Assembly: GCA_964583095.1 (NCBI GenBank)
Contig: CAZOVB010000080.1
Coordinates: 1 to 19,795 of the forward strand
Source of the DNA: CAZOVB01 sp964583095
GTDB lineage: Bacteria > Planctomycetota > Phycisphaerae > SM23-33
Length of the DNA stretch: 19,795 nt
Direction: 5' to 3'
The stretch's first letter is position 1. Every line of letters begins with the position of its first letter. A program made the position numbers and the translations under genes. The notes beneath the pieces are model-generated. The model had not been told where the DNA came from. It made no database searches and saw nothing but the letters and a program-made list of their open reading frames with translations. Shown here piece by piece: positions 7,972 through 16,036 of the stretch.

Positions 7972-10900
7972 AGGTTCATCCCCACAGGCGTGGGGAAACC
8001 AGGTGATAGGTGAAAGGGAAAAGGTAAGAGTGTGGTTCATCCCCACGGGCGTGGGGAAAACAGAGCCGTCAACCATGGAACCCTCGAATCCACCGGTTCA
8101 TCCCCACGGGCGTGGGGAAAACCTGGTGGCGAGCCATTCGACCACCCTTCTGACCGGTTCATCCCCACGGGCGTGGGGAAAACCTGGCTGGACATGGACC
8201 GATCGGACAATGAAACGGTTCATCCCCACGGGCGTGGGGAAAACGCGTCCTGCCGTGTCCCTCCACCACGTGCCAGCGGTTCATCCCCACGGGCGTGGGG
8301 AAAACTTCGTGCAGCTCGATGACGGCCCCGTTCGGAGCGGTTCATCCCCACGGGCGTGGGGAAAACCCGCAATAGGTGCCATAACAACGCATGAGCGACG
8401 GTTCATCCCCACGGGCGTGGGGAAAACGTTGCCGATGGTATCTGCTGCGGTGGTGGCTCCCGGTTCATCCCCACGGGCGTGGGGAAAACCCCCCCTCGGC
8501 GTGATTCTTCGCTACGCCATTCGGTTCATCCCCACGGGCGTGGGGAAAACCGTGCATTTTCGAGTGCATGTAGGGGGTACTTCGGTTCATCCCCACGGGC
8601 GTGGGGAAAACGAGTGTCAATCAACCACGCTGTAGGTATTACACGGTTCATCCCCACGGGCGTGGGGAAAACTCGAAGATCACGATGAAGCTATCAAAAG
8701 GTTACGGTTCATCCCCACGGGCGTGGGGAAAACGCCTGAGCCGATGATATGGACCGATTCTCCGTGCGGTTCATCCCCACGGGCGTGGGGAAAACCTGGA
8801 GCCAATGGGCGTACTCGGCGGGACTGCCGGTTCATCCCCACGGGCGTGGGGAAAACTTCCAGCCATATCTTGATCGTCTCCAACAGGTCCGGTTCATCCC
8901 CACGGGCGTGGGGAAAACCTTGGGCTGCACACCGTGACGAGGCTTGACGCCGGTTCATCCCCACGGGCGTGGGGAAAACAGGGCGAGGGAATCGGGGGTC
9001 AACGTTCGGGACGGTTCATCCCCACGGGCGTGGGGAAAACAGCAGCCCCCACCTGCAGGGCGGCCATTTTGACGGTTCATCCCCACGGGCGTGGGGAAAA
9101 CTCGTTTCTGGCTGAAGGTTCCGAAGAGTCTCACGGTTCATCCCCACGGGCGTGGGGAAAACTCCCGGTTGTCGCAGATGCAGGATTGGCCCGCCGGTTC
9201 ATCCCCACGGGCGTGGGGAAAACAGCTCGAAAGCGAATCAAGCCTGTCGGACCTGCGGTTCATCCCCACGGGCGTGGGGAAAACAATGGGGAGTTATCGG
9301 CGCGGACGCGACAGGACGGTTCATCCCCACGGGCGTGGGGAAAACTTCGGCGCGACCGTGGCCGAACTGGTGGCCGCCGGTTCATCCCCACGGGCGTGGG
9401 GAAAACGCTTTCTCTTCAGTGAGACTCACTCGTAGTTCCGGTTCATCCCCACGGGCGTGGGGAAAACCCGGCCGATCTGAACCACGTCGACCGGGTCCCA
9501 CTCGGTTCATCCCCACGGGCGTGGGGAAAACCGGTCTGGGTCGTCTCGTTCATTGGTGTTTCCCGGTTCATCCCCACGGGCGTGGGGAAAACTTTGATTC
9601 GTGTTCCTTGTCATCGTTCGTTTCCGGTTCATCCCCACGGGCGTGGGGAAAACATTCCCGCAACGGGGCCACCGCGACCTATCGACGGTTCATCCCCACG
9701 GGCGTGGGGAAAACGCCCTTGCGACAAAACCCGGTGCCCTCCAGAGGCGGTTCATCCCCACGGGCGTGGGGAAAACGCGGTACGAGCCGCCCAGGCGGGA
9801 GAGCCTTACGGTTCATCCCCACGGGCGGGGGGAAAACCCATTGTCACGTCGTTGGCCATGTCAAGAAATCCGGTTCATCCCCACGGGCGTGGGGAAAACG
9901 GGCGGCTCTGAGGCGTGTGGTGGACGGTCCGTCGGTTCATCCCCACGGGCGTGGGGAAAACCGAATGTCGTAGTATTCGACGCAATTGTAGAACGGTTCA
10001 TCCCCACGGGCGTGGGGAAAACAAGACGAGGAACTCCTTGATGGCCTCCTGGGCCGGTTCATCCCCACGGGCGTGGGGAAAACATCATCGTAACGGCCGA
10101 CGAGCCCGGAACCCCCGGTTCATCCCCACGGGCGTGGGGAAAACGGCGGATTCCATAAGTCCCGCTACGGCCACACCGGTTCATCCCCACGGGCGTGGGG
10201 AAAACCGGCCAGGGCTTCCGATCGGACCTTTCGCTCCCGGTTCATCCCCACGGGCGTGGGGAAAACTCCCCTGGTAGCGACCCGGTGGGGCGGGGGTGCG
10301 GTTCATCCCCACGGGCGTGGGGAAAACTGCGCCGGGCCGGAATCGGGGCCCTGGCCGTGCGGTTCATCCCCACGGGCGTGGGGAAAACGCGAAACACGAT
10401 GGCATCGAGCACGCTGTCGATCGGTTCATCCCCACGGGCGTGGGGAAAACCGGTACGGCGTCCACAGCGGAACTCCGGCTCGCGGTTCATCCCCACGGGC
10501 GTGGGGAAAACGGTAAAACGGTGTTAGACCTAAAAACGTGTCTTCGGTTCATCCCCACGGGCGTGGGGAAAACAGCATCGTGCCCATGATCGCCTCGTGC
10601 CTGGCGGGTTCATCCCCACGGGCGTGGGGAAAACTGCTCAGGTCCGTTCGCAGTGCCGTTCCACCGCGGTTCATCCCCACGGGCGTGGGGAAAACGTGAA
10701 TGCAGCCGTCCAGCGCGCGGCTCTTGTCGGTTCATCCCCACGGGCGTGGGGAAAACCGTATCACCTCGTCGTCACGTTTCTGCCTGTTCGGTTCATCCCC
10801 ACGGGCGTGGGGAAAACCCCAGATTCCCGAGCAGTCGCCGCGAAGTCCGCGGTTCATCCCCACGGGCGTGGGGAAAACAGCAGGGACTCCGCTTCGGCGG

Positions 10901-11191
10901 GGGACAGCGCCGGTTCATCCCCACGGGCGTGGGGAAAACAATGTACTGTCAGTTATCCTCATCGGGCGTCTCGGTTCATCCCCACGGGCGTGGGGAAAAC
11001 ACCCGCCCTCAGAACCCAACGCCACGTTCCCGTCGGTTCATCCCCACGGGCGTGGGGAAAACNNNNNNNNNNNNNNNNNNNNNNNNNNNNNNNNNNNNNN
11101 NNNNNNNNNNNNNNNNNNNNNNNNNNNNNNNNNNNNNNNNNNNNNNNNNNNNNNNNNNNNNNCGGTTCATCCCCACGGGCGTGGGGAAAAC
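7972..11191 (-). CRISPR. Type I-E-like CRISPR array, 52 visible repeats, interrupted by an assembly gap
   Basis: Repeats are 29 nt. On the plus strand they read CGGTTCATCCCC, ACGGG, CGTGGGGAAAAC, with an inner palindrome CCCCACG..CGTGGGG that would form the Cas6e hairpin. I count 51 repeats ending at 8000 through 11062, then 100 N, then one at 11163-11191. Most spacers are 32 nt, several 33, and one is 35 (9468-9502). Nearly all repeats are identical. Exceptions: the leftmost (7972-8000) has three changes, the second (8033-8061) has a different first base, 9809-9837 has T to G in the stem, and 10606-10634 has a changed first base. The degenerate repeat marks 7972 as the old (trailer) end, so new spacers enter near cas2 and transcription runs on the minus strand, from cas2 leftwards. 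In that direction the repeat begins GTTTTCCCC and ends GATGAACCG, the same sense as E. coli type I-E repeats. Confidence 0.98.
11063..11162. other. Assembly gap (100 N) within the CRISPR array
   Basis: Exactly 100 N, flanked by one complete repeat on each side. This is a conventional placeholder length, so the real number of missing repeats and spacers is unknown. It hides the most recently acquired spacers except at the cas2-adjacent repeat. Confidence 0.95.
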
Positions 11192-11208
11192 ACTTCCACT
11201 TCAGACGT

Positions 11209-11237
11209 ATTCTAACGACTTGCGCGCTTTTTTACCA
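11209..11237 (-). promoter_or_regulatory. Possible pre-crRNA promoter overlapping the cas2 stop codon
   Basis: Minus strand: TAGAAT (11209-11214) matches the -10 consensus at 5 of 6 positions, and its TAG is the cas2 stop codon. A weak -35 (TGGTAA, 11232-11237) lies 17 bp upstream inside cas2. A start about 7 nt downstream would fall some 10 nt before the first repeat. The alternative is that the array is read through from the cas operon. Confidence 0.35.
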
Positions 11238-11493
11238 GATAAAGGCCCTCGAAGTCTTCAATGAGGTTTGACGTTTTACCTGCGGTGCGAATCGAGAACC
11301 CCTGCTCGGTTGTGTCTGGATAGATGAGGATGGCCGCTCCCTGCTTCTTCTGCGAGCAGATCTTCTCCCAGAGCAGGTCGCGCACCCTGGCTGAGACCTT
11401 TCCGACGAAAACACCGGTCTTGGGTTGAATCAACCAGCGGGTCAGTTCACCGCGAAGCGACGTTGTCACCTTCTCCAGTATCATCACGATCAT
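11212..11493 (-). CDS. cas2: CRISPR-associated endonuclease Cas2, type I-E
   Basis: A 93-residue protein starting MIVMILEKV, chosen because length and first strand match Cas2e (E. coli 94 aa, MSMLVVVTENV). The family signature is clear: LRGELTRWL, then TGVFVGKVSARVRDLLWEKI, a central strand AAILIYPDTTEQGFSIRTAG and a C-terminal IEDFEGLYLV strand. With Cas1 it forms the integrase that inserts new spacers; Cas2e is mainly structural there. Its start lies inside the end of cas1 (47-bp overlap), implying translational coupling. The stop TAG is only 20 nt from the first CRISPR repeat, so the 3' end of this gene may double as leader sequence. Confidence 0.95.
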   Translation of the reverse strand: MIVMILEKVTTSLRGELTRWLIQPKTGVFVGKVSARVRDLLWEKICSQKKQGAAILIYPDTTEQGFSIRTAGKTSNLIEDFEGLYLVKKRASR

Positions 11494-12466
11494 CTTCGGG
11501 TTCCTTGTGGATCTTGATTGCGTTGCCCGCATCCATCTTGAGGATCTTGCCAATGGGAATATCGTTCTGGAGCGTTGCCGGGTCCCATAGACTCGAGGGC
11601 TTGGCCGGGTCGTTGGCGTATTCGTCCTGCAAGGCCGCCTGGGCGTCGGGAACGTCCAGGCAGTGCGCGATGTCGGGCAGAATCCGTTCCATGACTCGTT
11701 CCTGTCGGAAGATCTCCCGGCAGGCAATTCGAACCTGTCGCTCCAACTGCGTGGGACCCGCCGCAACGGTGGCAAAGGCCACGGGTATGGTAATCTCTGT
11801 CTTGTACAGGTCGGCCACATCGTAGACGAAGGACTGCTGTTTTCCGCAGTGGATGAACCCCAGTGCCGGGGAATAGCCTCCCGAGAGGATGGCCGCATGG
11901 ACGAGACCGTAGAGGCAGGCATTGGCCGAGGAGAGCGCCCGATTGAGCGGGTCGGCATGGTCCCATTTTTGTCGCTTGTAGTCGCGTCCTTTCCACTGGA
12001 CGCCGAACTCCCGGGCCATTTCGGAGTAGGTCTGGCGAACGCGGACCCCTTCCTTGCCCCGCAACTGCTGCAGGGAGAGGTTCGGATCCACATCTTCCTG
12101 AAAGCGCAGCGAATACATTCGAACCACGACCTGGAGGCGGGTGAGTTCATTGCTGACCAACCGGGCCTGGCGGATCAGGTTCCTGCTGTGATGGCTTCCG
12201 CCCAGGCCATGGGCATAGAAACGTACGCCATGCTCGCCGGCCCAGATCAACTGGCAATTGTTATCGGCCAGTGCGCGAACCGCGGCGTGGGAGATCTTGG
12301 TACCCGGTCCGAGGATGAGCAGGCCCAGCGAGGCAGCCGGGACACTGAAGGTCTCTTCCTTGCGGAAGACCGCGATCGACTTGGCCTCCTGTTCGATTAC
12401 GGCATGCTCGACATAGAGATAGCTGAGTTTGTCGGCGAAACGAGGCAGAAGTTGAAGCTGTCGCAT
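11447..12466 (-). CDS. cas1: CRISPR-associated endonuclease/integrase Cas1, type I-E
   Basis: A 339-residue Cas1e. I start at the ATG at 12466 (MRQLQLLPRF) because Cas1e similarity begins there; the 33 residues upstream look non-coding. Catalytic residues are all present: E139 in LRGKEGVRVRQTY, H206 in LGFIHCGKQQSFVYD, and D216/D219 in YDVADLYK, matching E141, H208, D218 and D221 of the E. coli enzyme. With Cas2 it captures prespacers and integrates them at the first repeat. The C-terminus (after about 305) is longer than in E. coli and acidic (EPEDDRDD), and this tail overlaps the cas2 start. A 144-bp gap separates it from cas6e, the only sizeable gap in the operon, so cas1-cas2 could have their own promoter. 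Confidence 0.95.
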   Translation of the reverse strand: MRQLQLLPRFADKLSYLYVEHAVIEQEAKSIAVFRKEETFSVPAASLGLLILGPGTKISHAAVRALADNNCQLIWAGEHGVRFYAHGLGGSHHSRNLIRQARLVSNELTRLQVVVRMYSLRFQEDVDPNLSLQQLRGKEGVRVRQTYSEMAREFGVQWKGRDYKRQKWDHADPLNRALSSANACLYGLVHAAILSGGYSPALGFIHCGKQQSFVYDVADLYKTEITIPVAFATVAAGPTQLERQVRIACREIFRQERVMERILPDIAHCLDVPDAQAALQDEYANDPAKPSSLWDPATLQNDIPIGKILKMDAGNAIKIHKEPEDDRDDTGEGDNVASR

Positions 12467-12542
12467 GGTCGAATCCCTTTTTGAGCAAGCGTCCTGCCTA
12501 TTACATCGACGCCCACAAACCAGATGCGCAGCAGAAAGTGTT

Positions 12543-12572
12543 GCCCTACCCCGTGGGGTATTCACTTGTCAA
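12543..12572 (-). promoter_or_regulatory. Possible promoter for cas1-cas2 in the cas6e-cas1 gap
   Basis: Minus strand: perfect -35 TTGACA (12567-12572), then after 18 bp only a poor -10 (TAGGGC). A short palindrome TACCCC/GGGGTA (12547-12560) lies in the spacer and might be an operator or simply a hairpin. The location, in the only sizeable gap of the operon, is the main argument. Confidence 0.25.
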
Positions 12573-12610
12573 ACACGGTCCCGACCGCCCTCAGCGGCGG
12601 CGGGGTTACC

Positions 12611-13303
12611 TTAAGCGGGCGCTACGGAAAGCAGACCGCAGCCGAACGCCTTGGCCGGTCCGATGCCCTTGGCAATCGTCTGGGTAAACTCTTGCGCATC
12701 GGTGACCGACAGTCTGCCCTCGTACAGAACGGACATGTACCGTATGGGATTCTTCGAGCCGTTTTTCGAGGCTTCATGCCGGGCGACGTCTCGAATCGCT
12801 CCATCCGGGGCGTCGGGGAGTTGGAAGCCTCCTGAGCGGCCCTTGTCGCAGAGCCATTGCCAAAGAGTCTTCTCATCTGTACCGACGGGGACGCGGCGGC
12901 GCTGCTTGCTCAAGCGCTTTGTCGGATTGGCCCGCAGGCGGAACCGAAGCTCCTGGCCCTGCTGAAACTCCGGCTCAAATTTCTTGACGCGGGGCTGTTC
13001 CAACAGGAACCCCGGGGCATTCTGGAACGCCCAGGACCAGTCCGGCTTTTGGACGGACTGGACCAGGATCCGGGCAGGACCGTCCACTTCCACCCGAAAG
13101 AGGAAGCCCCTGTTGGTTCGAGTGCAATCCCCCTCGGGCGCTTGGGGTCCGTCCCAGACATCCAGGAAGAACGGGTCGCCTTCCCTTCGTTCCAACGGGG
13201 CGAACCCCATCCAGAGCCGTTGATGGACGCGGTAGATGTTCCTGAGCCACTGCCGGCCTGGCTTGTCGTATCCCACGTTTACTCTCATTGCCGAAAGGAA
13301 CAT
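12611..13303 (-). CDS. cas6e: Cas6e, crRNA-processing endoribonuclease of type I-E Cascade
   Basis: A 230-residue protein. N-terminus MFLSAMRVNVG parallels E. coli MYLSKV. The catalytic histidine is in IYRVHQRLW (H27; E. coli H26 in LYQLHQGLW). The middle keeps ILVQS and FRLRANPTKRL, and the C-terminus has the glycine-rich RNA-binding loop GIGPAKAFGCGLLSVAP. It cuts pre-crRNA below the repeat hairpin and stays bound to the 3' handle as a Cascade subunit. Its ATG directly follows the cas5e TAG (TAGATG), with GGGAGG inside the end of cas5e as ribosome site, so the two are translationally coupled. A short extra loop (about residues 38-60) makes it somewhat longer than the E. coli protein (199 aa). 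Confidence 0.95.
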   Translation of the reverse strand: MFLSAMRVNVGYDKPGRQWLRNIYRVHQRLWMGFAPLERREGDPFFLDVWDGPQAPEGDCTRTNRGFLFRVEVDGPARILVQSVQKPDWSWAFQNAPGFLLEQPRVKKFEPEFQQGQELRFRLRANPTKRLSKQRRRVPVGTDEKTLWQWLCDKGRSGGFQLPDAPDGAIRDVARHEASKNGSKNPIRYMSVLYEGRLSVTDAQEFTQTIAKGIGPAKAFGCGLLSVAPA

Positions 13304-14398
13304 CTACACTACCTCCCTTCCACCGGACCTGCCTTCCAGGAGCAGTTCGCGCCTCCTGGTCAGGCGTCTGCCTTCCAGGAGAAGCTGGACCTGGTTGAGC
13401 ATCGCCTCCCGATTGTCCGGGTCGGCCGGGTCCACGCGCCGGGGCGCTTCGCCGCTGTATTCCAGGATCGTGCAGGCGTCGTGGCAGAGCTTGCAGAGGG
13501 AACGCAAGGTCTCGTTGCGAACATCTTCGTAGTCGAGGTGGTGGACCTCCACGGCCGGGGCTTTGCAGAAGACACACAAGCCCTTGTCGTGGTCCAGGCG
13601 ACGCTGGCGCTGCTCGGGCCACTGCTTGCCGTAGGGATTGGTCCACGGACGTGGTTGCGGTGGCGTAAAGAGCGGCTCGCCCACCGGAACCGTCAACCTG
13701 CGGGGCACAACCCACCGGGGCCCATGGTTGTAGAAGCCGAAGCCCCGGGCCACGTCGTGGACCAGTACGGCATTGTTGGGGGCCTTCTCGCCCGGGGGGT
13801 GCTCCAGGCAGGCATCGAGCTCAATGCTTTCCGGTCTGTCCCCCGAGCGGGGCAACCGCTCGGGTCGCCAGGGAATTGAACCAAGCGCTTCGACAAGATC
13901 GGGATGTTCGGCCACCGCTTCCTTGACGGGCTCAGAGGGGATGCAGCACCTCCTGCCCAGAAACGGGGGCCAGACCGGGTTGTCCAGCGCCTGGGCGCAT
14001 TTGGCGATCAGTGACACATCCCCCTGAAGAGCCACCAGGAAGGAAGCATCGTAGATGTACTGTCTTCGCGAAAGCAGCGTCTCGGGTTCGTGGGTGCTGG
14101 CTGTGTTCTTGATCTTGCCATCGGCACTTCGGATACCGATTCCAGCACCCACGGTGTGGTAGTCCCATTCCAGGTCTCCGGGGCGGTCAATGCGCAGGGC
14201 CATGGCCAGTTGGTTCAGGGTTTCCAGGTGGCGCGGGGAGTCCTCCCGTGATACCCCCATGGCCGAGAGCAGCAGGCCCATGACTCCGGACTTGCTGGGA
14301 TGCGCGTCGGTTCTGCGCAATTGCAGGCGCGAAGCGGTGCCCCAGGACTGCATCGGACCGGCCAGCCGCAGGAACAGCGTGTTGTTGCCGCTGACCAT
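13304..14398 (-). CDS. cas5e: Cas5e fused to a C-terminal HNH nuclease domain
   Basis: A 364-residue protein; E. coli Cas5e has 224. Residues ~6-240 are a complete Cas5e: LFLRLAGPMQSWG, SKSGVMGLLLSAMGVSRED, DYHTVGAG, YIYDASFLVAL, PPFLGRRCCIPSEP. A proline-rich linker (242-260) leads to an HNH domain (~262-312) with all key residues: C275-x-x-C278, H286/H287 in VEVHHLDYED, N295 in RNETLRSL, and C302-x-x-C305-H306 in LCKLCH. The four cysteines would hold zinc; the histidines and Asn form the metal-dependent DNA-cutting site. A basic, leucine-rich tail (313-364) follows. The start (MVSGNNTLFL) is set by Cas5 similarity, 4 bp after the cas7e stop. With no cas3 in the locus, the HNH is the likely target nuclease. 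Published type I-E Cas5-HNH systems share this design. It is one unbroken frame, so not an assembly artefact of two genes. Confidence 0.95.
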   Translation of the reverse strand: MVSGNNTLFLRLAGPMQSWGTASRLQLRRTDAHPSKSGVMGLLLSAMGVSREDSPRHLETLNQLAMALRIDRPGDLEWDYHTVGAGIGIRSADGKIKNTASTHEPETLLSRRQYIYDASFLVALQGDVSLIAKCAQALDNPVWPPFLGRRCCIPSEPVKEAVAEHPDLVEALGSIPWRPERLPRSGDRPESIELDACLEHPPGEKAPNNAVLVHDVARGFGFYNHGPRWVVPRRLTVPVGEPLFTPPQPRPWTNPYGKQWPEQRQRRLDHDKGLCVFCKAPAVEVHHLDYEDVRNETLRSLCKLCHDACTILEYSGEAPRRVDPADPDNREAMLNQVQLLLEGRRLTRRRELLLEGRSGGREVV

Positions 14399-14402
14399 GG
14401 GC

Positions 14403-15638
14403 TCACCCGCCTTTCTTGACGCACTGGGCGAGCTTGTCGGCCAGTTCATCCAGGGATGCGGCCTTTTCGTGCTGGGTAGAAAGCGGCGCCTCGGCCGGGC
14501 CGACCTGGAGCAGCAGCCTCTGGGTATCGCCGGGGGCAAAGGCTGCGCCTGTGGAATCGATATAGGACGCCAGCGCCTGGGCGGATTCAGACATGAGGTT
14601 GCTATCCATCCCCCCTTTCACCGGCTTGAGAAACGCGTTTGCGAAACTGATGGGACGCTTGGTTCGGGATACTTCCACCAGTATGAATTCGGGTACCGAG
14701 TGGGCGGCAAAACTGTTCTGCTTGCCGCTGGGGGTCGCCAGAGCGGCTGCCTTGAGCAGCGCTGCGGCCGTCCTGCCGACGCCTTCGGCGTCCATGTCGG
14801 GAAGGTGGTCCTCATCCACGAGGGATGCCAGGTCCGCATTGAGGTACTTGTAATAGACGGCCGAGTTGAAGAACGTCTCCGTCTCGCCGCGACCCAGGTA
14901 GGCTGCGCCGGGTTCCTGTTTGAGGTCATCCATGGCTGTGAAGTAGTCGCTCTCGATGATGGTCTCGTGCGTGCTGATTGCGTGGGCGACCTGGCAGGCG
15001 GCTTCGACGTCCACGACCAGGTCGCTGGTGGTCATTCGGCCAAAGAGCGCGATGTCCACGGTAACGCGCCTGCTGGCCTGGGCGACTTCCTGCTTGAAGG
15101 CTTCGATCTGTTTCTTCTGTTCGCCTTCCTCCTTTTTGGTCGCCTTCTGCTTGCGGCCCAGGAATCGATCGTATGCTTCGGGGTTTTTGGCGCGGAAGTC
15201 CACGAGCAGCCTTGCTGCCTCCTTTGCAAAGGGCTGGGGGAAGAAGACCAACTGCGGGGTCATGCCGATCTTGAGATCTTCCTTCCCACTGCTCTTGTCG
15301 TCGCCTGACTCGTCGTCGGTGGACGGGGCGGCTTCCTCTTTCTTGAAGCACCCTTTGACCGCCTGCATGACTTCGGCGATTTCATCGTCCTGCATACCCG
15401 ACCCGTTGCCTCGCAGCTCATCTGCGATCAGTTGTGGAAGGTTCAGGGTTCGGGTTCCCAGGTCCTGACCAAAGGCTTGGCGGAACTGTTCGGACTGCCG
15501 GATATTGCGTTTAAGACACTGGCTGCTGATACGTCCCCTTGTCACGCCGCCAAAGAGACACTTCTTGGGCTGCCCGGTCTCGTCGCGATTGAGATTTCCG
15601 GGAGGCATGCTCTGCAACATGTGGATCTGTACGAACAC
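14403..15638 (-). CDS. cas7e: Cas7e, crRNA-backbone subunit of type I-E Cascade
   Basis: A 411-residue protein (E. coli 363). Matches along the length include VQIHMLQSMPPGNLNRDE, FGGVTRGRISSQCLKRNIR, VDIALFGRMTTSDL, AHAISTHE, YFTAMDDLKQ, GAAYLG and FANAFLKPVKGG. Several copies coat the crRNA spacer and shape the seed. The start is GTG at 15638 with a strong AGGAAAGGAG site upstream. The extra length comes mainly from two charged, low-complexity inserts (about residues 98-122 and 161-180) in the region corresponding to the helical thumb domain. It starts only 23 bp after cas8e, exactly where cse2 would normally sit. It ends 4 bp before the cas5e start. Confidence 0.95.
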   Translation of the reverse strand: MFVQIHMLQSMPPGNLNRDETGQPKKCLFGGVTRGRISSQCLKRNIRQSEQFRQAFGQDLGTRTLNLPQLIADELRGNGSGMQDDEIAEVMQAVKGCFKKEEAAPSTDDESGDDKSSGKEDLKIGMTPQLVFFPQPFAKEAARLLVDFRAKNPEAYDRFLGRKQKATKKEEGEQKKQIEAFKQEVAQASRRVTVDIALFGRMTTSDLVVDVEAACQVAHAISTHETIIESDYFTAMDDLKQEPGAAYLGRGETETFFNSAVYYKYLNADLASLVDEDHLPDMDAEGVGRTAAALLKAAALATPSGKQNSFAAHSVPEFILVEVSRTKRPISFANAFLKPVKGGMDSNLMSESAQALASYIDSTGAAFAPGDTQRLLLQVGPAEAPLSTQHEKAASLDELADKLAQCVKKGG

Positions 15639-15661
15639 GGTGTTTCTCCTTTCCTGGGGCT

Positions 15662-16036
15662 TTACCCCGTTATCAGATGAAGGCGGTCACAGAGACCGGC
15701 CCAGTCGATGAAAGACGGATTGCGTCTTCGAAGGTTCTTGTCGATGGTTTCGGCCAGATCGGCTTCGAGTCGATCACCGGTTGAGAAAGCAACCGGATAG
15801 GGGTTCCAGTGCTTCTGGTTGCCCCGAATCTGACGCTTTGGCATCCTGGTAAGGGGTTCAAACGTCGCGTTTGGCGCCTGTTTGCGGTACTTCTCCGGCA
15901 CCCGGGCCATGAGCTTGAGAATCAGCCAGGCGATGTCGCGCGACGGCGGGTAGTGCTTCTTGCGAACGGGCCACCAGAGACCGCAGAAGACGTCAAACGC
16001 CGTGGGCGCTTCGTGCATCTTTCGAAAAGCCGCCAT
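15662..16036 (-). CDS. Possible internally translated Cas11 (Cse2-like) small subunit
   Basis: In-frame ATG at 16036 (cas8e residue 433, MAAFRKMHEA) preceded by GGGGGAA at about 8 nt, a weak ribosome-site-like stretch. The product would be 124 residues, mostly helical, ending at the cas8e stop. Family knowledge: several type I systems (I-B, I-C, I-D) make Cas11 from an internal start in the large-subunit gene, while type I-E normally has a separate cse2. Here cse2 is missing. The alternative is that this segment only works as a fused domain of Cas8e. Confidence 0.35.
   Translation of the reverse strand: MAAFRKMHEAPTAFDVFCGLWWPVRKKHYPPSRDIAWLILKLMARVPEKYRKQAPNATFEPLTRMPKRQIRGNQKHWNPYPVAFSTGDRLEADLAETIDKNLRRRNPSFIDWAGLCDRLHLITG

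Noticed and set aside
9152..9973. ORFs through the CRISPR array encoding recurring RFIPTGVGKT, VHPHGRGEN and GSSPRAWGK units
   Set aside because: These are translations of the 29-nt repeat in different frames, a well-known false-protein artefact.
12547..12560. Solo CRISPR-repeat remnant between cas6e and cas1
   Set aside because: Only a short CCCC/GGGG palindrome is shared; the outer repeat bases do not match.
13463..13615. HNH as a sign of a type II (Cas9) system or an inserted homing endonuclease
   Set aside because: There is no RuvC domain, Cas9 or tracrRNA candidate. The HNH follows a complete Cas5e core in one frame, in the position known for Cas5-HNH fusions.
12857..15308. Long plus-strand ORFs opposite cas6e, cas5e and cas7e (340 and 372 residues)
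   Set aside because: They are exactly antisense to well-recognised cas genes and match nothing.
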